A stretch of DNA of 64,000 nucleotides, taken from contig NW_022098030.1 of assembly GCF_002288925.2 (NCBI RefSeq), forward strand, positions 9,275,702-9,339,701, written 5' to 3'. The position numbers were made by a program, and so were the translations under genes. This document shows, in pieces, positions 1 to 10,599 of the stretch. This DNA comes from Delphinapterus leucas. Lineage: Eukaryota; Chordata; Mammalia; Artiodactyla; Monodontidae. Position 1 is the first letter of the stretch. The number at the start of each line of letters is the position of its first letter. A model generated the notes under the pieces. That model ran no database searches. It worked only from the letters and a program-made list of their open reading frames with translations, and was not told the DNA's origin.

Positions 1-770
1 AGAAATCAAAGTGAAGCTTCTGATGCAGTTTTGATCACTAAATAGGTCTTTAATACGTGGTATATCCTGTCTTTATTCCATCTTCAATTCTTTTTCTATT
101 CTTCTGGCAGCATCCAAGAAGCTATCAGGACCATTCATTGCAGACTCCTTCTCTCTGAACCAGTATTCCTCAGCCCATCCCCCCACAAACCAGCATCTCC
201 CCTAGAAAAAGTGGTTTTTCTTCCTATAAACTTCAATGACATTCATTGGAAAAGTTATCCTTTTGTCATAATTTCTTGTGATCCAAAGTAGCTTTCCAAT
301 TAATTCTTTATTAGGATTATTATTGTATTTTGCAAAACAGACGATGGGAGAAAGCATCTCCCATAAGAGCTAAAGAGCTCGTATGTGCTTTTCCTTTACA
401 CCGCAGCATTTTGGTTTATAAATTTTTGTCTCAAACTTAGTTTCATTTGAAACCAAGGAAAGCTTTTCATCTGCAGCCTGTTCTTTTATAAGGATTTACA
501 AACATTTATAGTCAGTTTTGCTGTCAGTTTGCATTTATTTTTCTTGAGTTCCCTAGTGGTTATGCCAAGAATATAATCGGTTGTGTGATTCACAGATAAA
601 TTTTTCTAGCAAACACTGATAAAAGAGTAATGGTTATTAAAATTTCATATGATAAAGAGTTAATTCAAAGAATCTGAATTTGAAACTATATGAGACCTTC
701 AAGATCACTTGCTTCGATACCTTATTTTTAAACAGCTACCGTGATAGAACATTTGCAAATGTCATGGTGT
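1..770. other. Intergenic, nothing recognised
   Basis: AT-rich sequence with no open frame of note, no RNA gene and no repeat I can name. It lies beyond the 3' end of TMTC2, which is transcribed away from this side. Confidence 0.5.
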
Positions 771-774
771 GTTC

Positions 775-910
775 TACTACATGCATCACATATTGTCTAA
801 ATTCCACATGATTTCCATTTAACAGATGAAAAAGTTGAGGATCTGAAAGGTTTAATACATTTTCCAAGGTCAGGTGGCAGAGAAAGATCTAGACACTACT
901 GATTCTTAAC
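775..910 (-). repeat. MIR-like SINE fragment
   Basis: The stretch reading as 'cagatgaaaaagttgagg' followed by 'tttccaaggtcaggtggcag' matches the antisense core of the ancient mammalian MIR SINE. It is short and diverged, so the boundaries are approximate. Confidence 0.35.
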
Positions 911-2105
911 GTTGGCTCTTTTCACTAAGCAATGATTATTGTTTTATGTGAGAGGAAACTGAAACCGAGGGCTCGTCGTTGATTGGAAGGGGGTGACGGA
1001 GCTGGGATGAGACATCTCGGCTCTTGAATACCCAATTTAGTCTGCATTTTGACCTTATCACCCATTAAGATATTATGAGATGGGCTTCCATCATATTTTT
1101 CTTGAGGTTTTCATTTATATTGAGGAATTAAACCCAAACACGGTTCCCTGACTTTCTACTTTGTCTCAGTTTTCCATTTGTGTTCATGTTTCTTTTTCAT
1201 AATTCTCCACTTCTAATTCCATTGCATTATTTCTTTTCGTTACATAGGGCCTTTTAAATCTTCTCCATAACTTAAGGGATAGGTAAGGAATGAATGAATG
1301 AAGTATAAATAGCCCTATAGAGAAGTGAAAAATGCATGAGCAAATGAGATAGTTTAGGGCTCTAAAAAATGTGATGTTTTGAATATAAATGATGCTTCTT
1401 CTCCTCTCTGCCCTATACTTCACTCTCCTCTATATGTTAAAGCATCACGTGCTGCATGGACCTCATACACTGCATGTCCTGGAGAAGTCCAGCCAGGCTG
1501 AGGTTCACAAGAAGTAACCAGGAACACTTTGGGAATTTTTACAGCAATGGCGTGAACCACCTTGATTTGCTCAGGCCTTTTCACCCACCGCTTGGCTGGA
1601 TCCAGTTTCTAATTTAGGGCTTTTTATGCTGGCTTTTGATTCTACCTCCAGTGCTTGGACTTGATGGCTGAGTAAGTCTGACTCTCCGGGCTTGGGTCTT
1701 CCCAGCTTTCCCAGGCCTTGGCTGAAGCATATAGAGCCTTCTTCTCCTTTCTCCTTCAGGATCCATTCCTCTCCTGGCCTAGCCCCCAGGTCTCAAAATC
1801 CTGCTCTCTGCTCAATGGAAATGTGTTCAAGCCAAGACTGTTCGTCCCTGTTCATCAGACATATATCCCCAAGGCAGTGATGAATTTATCCATGTCTTTC
1901 CAACATTATATGGTCTCCTCAGCGTAGTAAACATTAACACAATGCAAAGCACAATTTTTAAAAACCCAGGAGGTTGGTAAAGAATGTGGCCATAAAGTAA
2001 AATGAAAGTCTTTATATGAGCAGTAACTTTGATGTGGGTGTAACAGACATAGCTAACCACTTGATCACACAGCACCAGGGATCATCTTCAATTCAAGGGG
2101 AAAAG
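911..2105. other. Intergenic, nothing firmly recognised
   Basis: No gene is visible. Short open frames of 60-80 codons occur on both strands, overlap one another and resemble no family I know. Part of 1440-2105 could be unrecognised upstream sequence of the ERVL fossil that follows, but I cannot align it. Confidence 0.4.
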
Positions 2106-2109
2106 AAGT

Positions 2110-3940
2110 AGAAGTGTATTGTGTCACCTATCTTGCCTCCCAAATGCTCATGGTGCCCACTCCTGCTACGCCACCTTTTCTCTCTCAGCCTGTATCTATG
2201 GCCTCACGGGGAGTTCCCTATATTCAGTTGACAGAGGAAGAGAATCCTGATTTACAGATGGTTCTGCACAATATGCAGGGACCTCCTAGAAGTGGACGCT
2301 GCAGGATCACAGTTCCTCGCTGGGACATCCCTGAAGGACAGTGGTGAAGGGAAATCCTCGCTGAGGGCAGGGCTTCAGGCAGTGTACCCGGATGTTCAGT
2401 TGGCTGGGAAAGATAATTAGCCAGACATGCAGTTATATACCAATTCATGGACTATGGCCAATGGTTTGGCTGGATGGTCAGGAAGGAATATGATTGAAAA
2501 ACTGATGACAAGGAAATCTGGGGATAATTGATGACAAATATTTGGATAGACCTCTCTGAGTGGGCAAAAATGTGAAGATATTTGTGTCCCATGTGAATGC
2601 TCACCAAAAGGTGACTTAGCAAAGGAACATTCTGATAATTAAGTGATAAAAGATGACCTATTCTGTGGGTACTAATCACCCTCTTTCCCCAGCCACCCCT
2701 GTCATCACCTAATGGGCTCATGAACAAAGTGGCCATGGTGGCAAGGATAAAAGTCATGCATGGTGTAAGCAACATGGACTTCCACTCACCAAAGCCAATC
2801 TGGCTGTGGCCTTGATGAGTGCCCAATCTGCCAGCCACAAAAGACCAACCCTGAGTCCCCCATATGGCACCATTCCTCAGGGTGATCAGCCAGCTACCTG
2901 TAGCAGGTTGACCATATTGGATGGCTTGCATCATAATAAGGGCAGCATTTTTTTCTTATTGGAATACACACTTACTTTGGATATGGATTTACTTTCCCTG
3001 AAATGCTTCTGCAAAACCACCACCCGTGGACTTATAGAATGCCTTATCTACTGCCATGTTTTACATTGCTTCTTATCAAGGAACTCAATTCACAGCAAGT
3101 GAAGATTGGCAATGGGCCCGTGCTCATGTAATTCACTGGTCATCCTGAATCAGCTGGTTTGATAACGGGTGAAATGGCCTTTTGAAGACTGAGTTACAGT
3201 GACAGCTAGATGGCAATACCTTGCAGGACGGCAGCTAGGTTCTCCAGAAGGCTGTATATGCTCAGAATCAGCATCCAGTATATGGTGCTGTCTCTCCAAT
3301 AGCTAGGATTCATGAGTCCAGGAATCAAAGGGTAAAAATGGGAAATTCACTACACATCATTACTCCTAGTGACCCACTGGCAAAGTTTTTGGTTCCTGTT
3401 CTCTTGACCTTACGCCCTACCAGCCTAGAGGTCTTATCCAGAGAGAAGAATGTTTTTTACCAGGAGACACAATAATTCCATTGAACTGGAAGTTAAGTCT
3501 GCCACCTGGTCACTTTATACTCCTCATGCCTCTGAATCAACAAGCAAAGAAGGGAATTATGGTGTTGGCTGGGGTGATTGACCCTGACTATCAAGGGAAA
3601 TTGGACTATTATTCTATAATGTAAGTAAGGAAGAGCATGTCTAGAATACAGGAGACCCTGTAGGGCGTCTCTTACTATTACCATGCTCTGTGATTAAGAT
3701 CAATGTAAAACTTCAACAACCTAATCCAGGCAGCACTACTAATGGCTCAGAAGCTTCAGGAATAAAGGTTTGGGTCACTCCACCAGGTAAAGAATCACGA
3801 CCAGCTGAGGTACTTGCTGAAGGCAAAGAAAATACAGAATCGGTGGTAGAAGAAGATAGGCATAAATATCAGCTACAACCATGTGACCAGTTACAGAAAC
3901 ATGGACTGTACTGTCATGAGTATTTCCTCCTTATTTTGGT
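2110..3940 (+). mobile_element. Decayed ERVL internal region (pol 3' part)
   Basis: Fossil of an endogenous retrovirus of the ERVL class, in the sense orientation. In order it resembles the RNase H side of pol (about 2230-2560), the integrase N-terminal region (about 2590-2800), the integrase core (about 2800-3400) and a dUTPase-like segment (about 3480-3940). ERVL elements are known to carry dUTPase downstream of integrase. Around 3570-3605 the translation retains a recognisable dUTPase motif. The frame is broken many times: the longest open pieces are only about 100 codons (2806-3102) and 88 codons (3690-3956), so no product is possible. gag and the 5' LTR are not seen. It leads directly into an LTR at 3981, as expected for the 3' half of a provirus. 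Confidence 0.75.
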
Positions 3941-3951
3941 ATGGATATTCG

Positions 3952-3974
3952 TGTGAGTGTGTGTGTGTGTGTGT
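3952..3974. repeat. (TG)n microsatellite
   Basis: About eleven TG units lie at the junction between the ERVL internal region and its 3' LTR. Confidence 0.9.
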
Positions 3975-3980
3975 ACAACT

Positions 3981-4474
3981 TGTGATGGCTAATTTTACAT
4001 GTCAGCTTGACTGGGCTATGGGGCGTTCAGACATTTGGACAAACATTATCCTGGATGTGTCTCTGAGGGTGTTTTTGCACGAGATTAACGTTTGAATTAT
4101 AGACAGAGTAAAACACAGTGCCCTCCCATGGGTGAACTTCATCCAACCTACTGAGTGTCTGAATAGAACAAAACGTTGAGTAAGGGAGAATTTGCTTTCT
4201 CTGCCTGACTGTCTTCAAGCTGGGACATAACTATTCTGCTGCCTTTGGACCCAGACTCAGACTGGAGCTTATACCTTTCACACTCCTGGTTCTTGGACTT
4301 GAACTTGGACTTGGACTGGAACGGTATTGTTCCAGCTGATGGTATTATCAGCTCCCCTAAGTCTCCAGAAGATCTTGGGACTTCTCAGCTTCCACAATCT
4401 TGTGAGCCAATTCTCCTCATAAGCTAATATATCCTATTCATTCTAGTTCTGTTTCTTGGGAGAACTCTAATATA
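3981..4474 (+). mobile_element. ERVL-class 3' LTR (MLT2-like)
   Basis: It begins TGTGATGGCTAATTTTACAT and ends near 'agaactctaatata', a start and end pattern I associate with MLT2-type LTRs of ERVL. A degenerate internal duplication rich in CTTGGACTTG occurs around 4285-4325. It directly follows the ERVL pol fossil in the same orientation, so it is its 3' LTR. The class is confident and the subfamily uncertain. Confidence 0.7.
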
Positions 4475-4639
4475 CCTGTTCAACACTTAATCACTACTTA
4501 TCACTTTATATAAAATTATTTGTGAGATCATTTATGGTCTGACTACATGTCCCCTGAGTGTATTACAATAGCAATAGCTATTGTTAGTATTATTACAATG
4601 TAGTAATTACCAAACTACCCACTACAGCAACAGTAATGA

Positions 4640-4965
4640 CATCCAACCGTTGTTTTACACCTAAAAAAATGCCAGGCACTGCCTTTAGTACTTTATATGT
4701 ATTAATTCATGCAATCCCTACAACAAACCTGTGAGTTAGATATCATTATGATTCGAATTTACAAATAAGGAAACTGAGGCACAGAGAGGTTAATTCACAT
4801 ACTCAAATATTGGGTTGGCCAAAATGTTCGTTCGGGTTTCTCTGTAACATCTTACAGAAAAACGTGAACGAACATTTTGGCCAGCCAAATTCATGCTGCA
4901 GCCAGGACTTGAAACCCAGCAGCCTGGACCTAGATCTCCATCATGCAAACTGTAGCTTATATTAT
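4640..4965 (-). repeat. MIR SINE, split by a mariner MITE
   Basis: The antisense MIR core is visible on the left ('aaggaaactgaggcacagag' and 'atgccaggcactgcc'). The tRNA-related part continues on the right ('cagccaggacttgaaaccca'). The two halves are separated by an 80-bp mariner-type insertion at 4810-4889. Confidence 0.7.
4810..4889. mobile_element. 80-bp mariner-derived MITE
   Basis: The element is essentially one large inverted repeat. It begins TTGGGTTGGCCAAAATGTTC and ends with the near reverse complement GAACATTTTGGCCAGCCAAA. A TA precedes it at 4808-4809, as expected for the TA target of mariner; the right-hand TA has decayed to TT. Length and layout match nonautonomous mariner elements such as human MADE1, but the terminal sequence is the cetartiodactyl type. 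It encodes nothing and sits inside a MIR. Confidence 0.85.
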
Positions 4966-5055
4966 TTTGCTTTGGAATTCCATAATGGAGGGCAGTAGCC
5001 TTCACACTATATTCTCTGCACCTAATACATCAGAAAAGTAGCTTGAAAGTATAGC

Positions 5056-5076
5056 AGTAAGTAAGTAAGTAAGTAG
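5056..5076. repeat. (GTAA)n microsatellite
   Basis: Five tandem GTAA units, just left of a MIR. Confidence 0.85.
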
Positions 5077-5077
5077 T

Positions 5078-5282
5078 ATCCTGGAACTAGACCTACTGGA
5101 CATGAATCCCAGTCCTAATTCAATCACTTTTAACTGTGTGATTGGAGGCAAGTTACTTAACCTTTCTGTGCCTCAGGTTTTTCACCAGGATTTTTGTTAC
5201 AATTAAATAAGCCAACACTTATAAAGTGCTTAGAACGGTATCTGGAGTTTAGTAAGTACTCAGTAAATGTTAGCTTTTCTAA
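5078..5282 (+). repeat. MIR SINE
   Basis: Sense MIR: the tRNA-like part ('catgaatcccagtcctaatt'), the core ('ggcaagttacttaacctttc', 'tgtgcctcag') and the 3' tail ('aaagtgcttagaacggtatc', 'gtactcagtaaatgttag') appear in the right order. It is nearly full length. Confidence 0.75.
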
Positions 5283-5319
5283 CGATGCTGGTTTTATTCA
5301 ATTTGTCCATTCCCATTGC

Positions 5320-5372
5320 TCAGAAAAAGGTATATAATAGAGACTCAATAAATATCTGATAAATGAAAGAAT
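5320..5372 (+). repeat. L2/MIR 3' tail fragment
   Basis: The motif 'agactcaataaatatctgat' followed by 'aaatgaaagaa' is the typical end shared by L2 and MIR elements. The fragment is short. Confidence 0.35.
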
Positions 5373-5384
5373 ATATTTGTTTTA

Positions 5385-5560
5385 TTCCTCATTGCATTCT
5401 TTCATCTGACAACAGTACTGCCCACTTTCCTTCCATTCACCCCTTCATCACCTATAATGTATGAGGCACTGTGCTAGGGGCTAGGGTGACAGAGCAAATA
5501 AGACATGATGCTGCCCTTGAGGCACTTGGAGCTGAGTAAATAAACTGACATAATACTCAG
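5385..5560 (-). repeat. L2 LINE fragment
   Basis: The text 'gaggcactgtgctaggggct' followed by 'cccttgaggcacttggagct' is the antisense 3' end of the ancient LINE L2. Confidence 0.55.
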
Positions 5561-5636
5561 AATATGATGTCATGAGTGGAATAACATTGTAACCTGAACC
5601 TTATGGGAGGACAGAGGGTGGAACATCTATCTAACT

Positions 5637-5656
5637 GGGAGGGAGGGGGAGGGGGG
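5637..5656 (+). other. G-quadruplex-type motif
   Basis: Four G-runs separated by single A residues: GGGA GGGA GGGGGA GGGGGG. This is the classic short-loop pattern for a parallel G-quadruplex. No gene is nearby. Confidence 0.7.
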
Positions 5657-5659
5657 CTA

Positions 5660-6360
5660 CCACCCTCAGCAATGTAAACGACCTTCTGCTGTGAGCTACT
5701 TGTAGTAACTAAGGGAAATAGACTATTCTCATAACCATTTCCCCAAATATCAAGATAATGCTGCTGAGGACCCTGGTTTGTTAGGATGAGCAAATTCAGG
5801 TGCAACCTTACCGGTGGAAAGATTAGATGGCTACCTACTTCCTGCCTATTGAACGGATGCCAGGACGGGTCTCCTGGCCCCCACAACTCTTCTTATACAA
5901 CTGAGGCCAAATAGGTTCTAGACCTAAAGGAAAGAAAGAGGGCACGTCAGTCAGAAAGGCATTTGCCTGCTAGTGACTAAATGCCCAGTGAAGACTGCCT
6001 TACAGACGGGGGTGATTTTTCTCACATAACAGGAAGTCTGGCAATAAGCAGGTATTGGCCTTGATTCAGCTGCTTAACAATTTTATCAGGAACTCAGGTC
6101 TTTTCCTTTGCTCTAAGGTGCTGGCTTTGGCTTTTATATTCATCACCCCATGGCTGCAAGATGGCTGCTCTCACCTTCAGATTTCGCTTTCCTATTCAAG
6201 ACCTGAAGGGGCAGTTAATATGCCAGCCTTTTCTGAAGAAAGCAAGGCCTTTCCAGAATTCCGCCTAGCAGACCTCTGCTTGCATTTCATTGTCACGTGG
6301 GCACTGCCAGCTGGACTGGAGCCTGGAAAAGCCAGAGACAGTACTATCACAATTCGCTTA
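5660..6360. other. Intergenic, nothing recognised
   Basis: No repeat or gene that I recognise. An open frame of 145 codons (6055-6492, plus) runs from unique sequence into the hAT fossil that follows and shows no family signature. Confidence 0.45.
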
Positions 6361-6363
6361 GAC

Positions 6364-6682
6364 GAGGGGTTGGTAAACTTTTTCTGTAACAGGCCAGATA
6401 GTAAATATTTTAGGCTTTGTAGCCTTACAGCCTCTGCTGTAATCATTCAATCCTGCCATTCTAGCCACCATGGACGATCTATAAATGACTGAGTGCTGTA
6501 TTCCAGTAGCGCTTTATTTATGGACACGGAAATTTGACATAGCTCTCACATATGATGGAATATTATTCTTTTGATTTTTTTCAACCATTCAAAACTGTAC
6601 AAAACAATCTGAGCTCATAGGCTGTATAAAAACAGATGGTGGGACTGATTTGGCCCAGGAGACCATAGTTCGCTGACCTCTA
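6364..6682 (+). mobile_element. hAT-type DNA transposon fossil
   Basis: The left end, 'gaggggttggtaaacttttt', and the right end, 'agttcgctgacctcta', are imperfect inverted repeats. The interior ('ggccagatagtaaatatttt', 'tttggcccaggagaccatag') is a common mammalian nonautonomous DNA transposon, probably of the hAT-Charlie group. A second copy lies at 34878-35196 in the opposite orientation. I am not sure of the subfamily. Confidence 0.6.
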
Positions 6683-6689
6683 GCTTGGA

Positions 6690-8215
6690 CCAATGATAAC
6701 CCATCAACCGGATCTGGGCAAAAATCTATGACAAAGTTGGTGTTCTAATAGTTGAAGTATTAGAGAAATGACTACTGGATAGGGAACTAACAATGCAGCA
6801 ATAAAGGGTAGCTTTAATTTTCTATATGAAATAGGATGTATATAAAGTATTTACTGTATGATGAGGACATATTTTAGTTCCTTTCACTTTCCTCCATTTT
6901 CATTTAAAATTCTTTCTTATTCATAAAGGTCTTTTCTCTGCTCCATGAAAACAGCTGTTATCCAGACTCTGATTTTTAAAGAATTAATATCAGGAATTTT
7001 TTTTGGGGGGGTGGATATCTATCAGTCAACAAGGGATTGATTACTTCCTGTTGCTGCACTTTAATGGAATGCTAAAGAGCCCTAAAATTTATGAACTAGA
7101 AACCCTATTTAAGTTTCATAAATGTTTCACAGTTTTCTTCCTGGCTTCCAGTGGTGAGGGAAATACAAATGGAAACCTAGCATAGAGAAAGATATCCTGC
7201 ATTCTGCTTTTGCCCAATCTCATTATACATTCTCCACTTATAAGAGAGAAGAAAAAAAAAGATGTGTAACAAGCAAAAAATCGGCTCCCTCTTTATATAG
7301 TTAATTACAAAGGCAATTTCCTTTATAGCCTACTTACAGGAATACCTCTTCACATGTTGCCAAAAGTATCACAACTTGTTTATTCAAAGGTTATGTGTGA
7401 ATGAGAGATTTTTGATATTAATCAAGTAATCTGCTAGCATTGCTGGGAAAAGGAAAAAGCTTTATCCTGAAAAATGAAACAGCCCATTAATCACGTTCAC
7501 TCTATTGAAGACAATTATGGAGAGACAGAGGGCAGACAGACCCTTCAGATAAGAAATTCCTAAACTGATGAAACTTTTAATAGGGTTTGGCATAGACTTC
7601 TGCATAGAAAGTGATGAAGTAAACTAACTTTAATCAACTTACAAATTCGATATATCAGGTATTTATGAATTCAAAAGTTACCACTTGTTATTAACCGAAA
7701 AAACCCCAATGAATATGCCAAATTCAAGAGCAAAATTCTTGCATATGGACTTTTTTGTTGGTGTTCATTTATTATCTCCAGTCAAAGTTAAAAGGTGAAA
7801 CAGAATATGCCTGTCCTTAAACATCTGTCTCATTTTTTTTGTTCCCTCAGCATCACACTCTTTCTAGGTTTGAGACTGGGTCTCCATCCGTCAAAATTAA
7901 ATTCTGCAGTAGGAGGCATTTAAAACTATTTGGATAACTATAGCTGAATAGATAAGGTTGCAAGATAAGGGAAAAATAACTGTTCTGAGGCAATATGGTA
8001 CATTAGGAGGGGTCTTTTTCTGGCATGATGAATTGCAACAGTCCATTAGTCAAACACCAACAAAGAGTTAAGTTTTATAAGCCAGGCATTATCTGAATTA
8101 GTTAATAACATTAAAGCAAACTGAGAGAAAAGAGAAAAAGTTTCCATAATATTGTCAACTATTTCCTCAATTCGTTTGCAAACTTCATTGTTACTAAAAT
8201 TAAAAAAATTTTTAA
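6690..8215. other. Intergenic, AT-rich, nothing recognised
   Basis: Single-copy-looking AT-rich DNA with homopolymer runs, such as the T/G run around 7000. No gene, RNA or nameable repeat. Confidence 0.45.
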
Positions 8216-8226
8216 ATGGTATGATG

Positions 8227-8431
8227 GGGCTTCCCTGTTGGTGCAGTGGTTGAGAGTCCGCCTGCCGATGCAGGGGACACGGGTTCGTGCCCCGGTCCGG
8301 GAAGATCCCACATGCCGCGGAGTGGCTGGGCCCGCGAGCCATGGCCGCTGAGCCTGCGCGTCCAGAGCCTGTGCTCCGCAACGGGAGACGCCACAACAGT
8401 GAGAGGCCCACGTACCACAAAAAAAAAAAAA
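8227..8431 (+). mobile_element. CHR SINE, short type
   Basis: tRNA-derived SINE. The head carries an A-box-like 'tggtgcagtgg' and a B-box-like 'ggttcgtgcccc' (RNA polymerase III promoter elements inherited from a tRNA). The short-type body ('ggccgctgagcctgcgcgtc', 'aacagtgagaggcccacgta') and a poly(A) tail follow. The 9-bp target-site duplication GGTATGATG is perfect (8218-8226 and 8432-8440), showing a recent L1-mediated insertion. Confidence 0.95.
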
Positions 8432-8440
8432 GGTATGATG

Positions 8441-8775
8441 TTAGCCATCAGGGAAATGCAAATAAATACCACAATGAGATACCACTTCCCACCCAGTAGG
8501 ACTGTTATAATGAAAAAAAAAAGAACATATCAAGCATCGATGAGGACATGGAGACGCAGACTCTCATTCATTGCTGATGGGAATGTAAAGTGGGGCAGCC
8601 ACTGTGGAAGACAGTTTGGCAGCTCAAAAAACTAAATGTAGAATGGTCCTATGACCCTACAGTTTTACTCCTATGTATCTATCCAAAAGAATTGAAAACA
8701 CATGAAAGCTTGTACATAAACGTTCGTAGCAGCGCTAATCATAATATCCAAAATGTGGAAACAACTCAGTTTTTT
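8441..8775 (+). repeat. L1 LINE fragment (ORF2 3' region)
   Basis: Text such as 'gggaaatgcaaataaatacc', 'tgggaatgtaaagtggggca' and 'tgtacataaacgttcgtagc' belongs to the 3' part of L1 ORF2. It is diverged and broken. A CHR SINE sits at its left edge. Confidence 0.75.
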
Positions 8776-8864
8776 AAAAATGGTGTGATAGAACCTAGTC
8801 CTAAAGAAATTTTCAAATATTTAAAAAATTCTAGGTAAATCATCATCTTTGAACATTTCGTACA

Positions 8865-9245
8865 CTTTTTAAAAAATTTTATTTATTTACTTATTTGTTA
8901 TACAGCAGGTTCTTATTAGTTATCTACTTTTTTTTTTTTTTTTTTTTTTTTGCGATACACGGGCCTCTCACTGTTGTGGCCTCTCCCGTTGCGGAGCACA
9001 GGCTCCGGACGCGCAGGCTCGGCGGCCATGGCTCGCGGGCCCAGCCGCTCTGCGGCATGTGGGATCTTCCCGGACCGGGGCACGAACCCGTGTCCCCTGC
9101 ATCGGCAGGCAGACTCTCAATCACTGCGCCATCAGGGAAGCCCTAGTTATCTATTTTATACATATTAGTGTATACATGTCAATCCCAATCTCCCAATTCA
9201 TTACACCACCGCCATCCCCTTCTCTCATTTCGAGTACCCTTTTAT
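8865..9245 (-). repeat. L1 3' end, interrupted by a SINE
   Basis: The antisense end of a cetartiodactyl-type L1 ('ttatacagcaggttcttatt' left of the SINE; 'tgtatacatgtcaatcccaa', 'tctcccaattca' to the right). The halves are rejoined exactly if the SINE at 8927-9143 and one copy of its target duplication are removed. Confidence 0.7.
8927..9143 (-). mobile_element. CHR SINE, short type
   Basis: Full-length antisense copy with a poly(T) run at the left. The 10-bp duplication TAGTTATCTA is perfect (8917-8926 and 9144-9153). It is inserted into an L1 3' end. With the sense copy at 8227-8431 it forms an inverted pair about 500 bp apart. Confidence 0.95.
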
Positions 9246-10140
9246 AAGATCATGTAGTGGAGAAAAAAATATGTTAACAGCAGATGTCAGAGTCACCTGG
9301 TAAGGGAGGAACTGACTTTGATTAGAGCAGGAGTTTTGAACTCAAGTGCCTCTAGAGACTGAGCAGAAGCGGGGTGGGGGGGTGGGGGGGAGGGGAGGGT
9401 GGGGACCATGACACACCTGCGAGTAAAGTCCTATCCGAATGGAACAGCAGCTGCCCACAGAGATATGGTCCCAGTTGCCAGGTATTTTGTATTTCAAGGA
9501 AAACCAGAAACCCAAGTTTGTTTTTATTTTTTTTAAAACTCTAGATTCCTAAATATTTGTTCACACTTTCAAAAACATGCGGGGAGGCTAAATTCAGCCT
9601 ACGGGCTGCCAGTTTTCAAACTCTGTTTTACGGAAAACACCTGGATAGTCAGCTTTCCTTATAGGAGGACAGGTCTGGAGGCCTTTGCATAAGCAGGTAA
9701 TGGGAGTTTTGAGATTAGGATGAGCACAGGAGAGAGGACCCCCTGAGAGGGGACTGACACCCATGGAGAGAGGCAACCAGTGAGAAATCCCACTTGCCGG
9801 GGGAGGCTAGAGAAATACAGAAAACAAGGATGTTCATATTCAATTTTAAGTTATTTGATTAAAACCACTGTGCCACCAAAACCTTTAAAGCTGGCCACAT
9901 ACACAAATGCAAATGGTTTTAGGGGAAATCAGAAAAGAGTCTGCTCTGAATGGCAGAGTAGTAAGAAGAAAAAGCTAAGAGAGAAGAGTGGAAGCCCAGG
10001 CTCAGAGCCTCAGGATGTGAGAGGCAGGTATTCACAAGAACTAGGGAACTGCACCAAACATTCCATAGAAGGTGGGGAGGCCAAACATCGGCTGAGCTCA
10101 GCTGACACCTGAATTGCAGGAGAAAGCTGCAATTGGTACA
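9246..10140. other. Intergenic, nothing recognised apart from a G-rich run
   Basis: No gene or nameable repeat outside the G-rich motif at 9371-9404. Open frames at 9594-9776 (minus) and 9780-10112 (plus) have no recognisable family features. Confidence 0.45.
9371..9404 (+). other. G-quadruplex-type motif
   Basis: Six G-runs of 3-7 residues separated by single T or A residues over 34 bases, with 29 of 34 bases G. It is the strongest G4 candidate in the window. Confidence 0.75.
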
Positions 10141-10141
10141 C

Positions 10142-10254
10142 TTTATTTATTTATTTTTTTAACATCTTTATTGGGGTATAATTGCTTTACAATGGTGTGT
10201 TAGTTTCTGCTTTATAACAAAGTGAATCAGTTATACATATACATATGTTCCGGT
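10142..10254 (-). repeat. L1 3' UTR fragment
   Basis: The text 'tttattggggtataattgct', then 'ttacaatggtgtgttagttt', is the antisense 3' end of a cetartiodactyl L1. Confidence 0.7.
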
Positions 10255-10374
10255 ACACTTTAATTAGAAGCAATTCATGCCAACCCCTCACTACAGACAA
10301 GTAAAGAAAGAGAACAAAGTGACTGGAAAAAAGCTAAATTATTTTTGTGACCCATGTATTCTTGTTGCACACAA

Positions 10375-10400
10375 AGAGGATCATTGCACAATGATCCTCT
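10375..10400. repeat. Perfect inverted repeat (hairpin)
   Basis: The 12-bp arms AGAGGATCATTG and CAATGATCCTCT are perfectly complementary and separated by only CA. It is not part of a repeat I know. Confidence 0.9.
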
Positions 10401-10599
10401 CCTCCTCTTTCTACCCTCTCACCATGTAGGGATGTAGGTGGAATTGGTCTCTAGTTTTCAGTGCAAGTTTTTCAGATGGAAACACTCCTCAATCACATCT
10501 GATCCTCAGAGACTAAGGGAATAATGGTGTACTGATTGTGTCCATACCCATCAATGCCTGCCCAGGATTTAGACTAAAGTCATAAAATTAGGAGAAAGA

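Noticed and set aside
1184..2075. Short open frames on both strands near the left edge
   Set aside because: Length 60-82 codons, overlapping, no domain and no splice signals that would make them exons.
2452..2934. 160-codon open frame on the minus strand
   Set aside because: It is antisense to the decayed ERVL pol region, which explains the sequence. No family features of its own.
6055..6492. 145-codon open frame on the plus strand
   Set aside because: Runs from unique sequence into a hAT transposon fossil; no domain or initiation context that would support a gene.
8046..8635. Overlapping open frames of 70-129 codons on both strands (also at about 21.2, 28.6, 36.1, 41.2, 53.3, 56.0, 61.8 and 63.5 kb)
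   Set aside because: They are translations of GC-rich CHR SINEs, recurring in the same frames at every copy. They are not genes.
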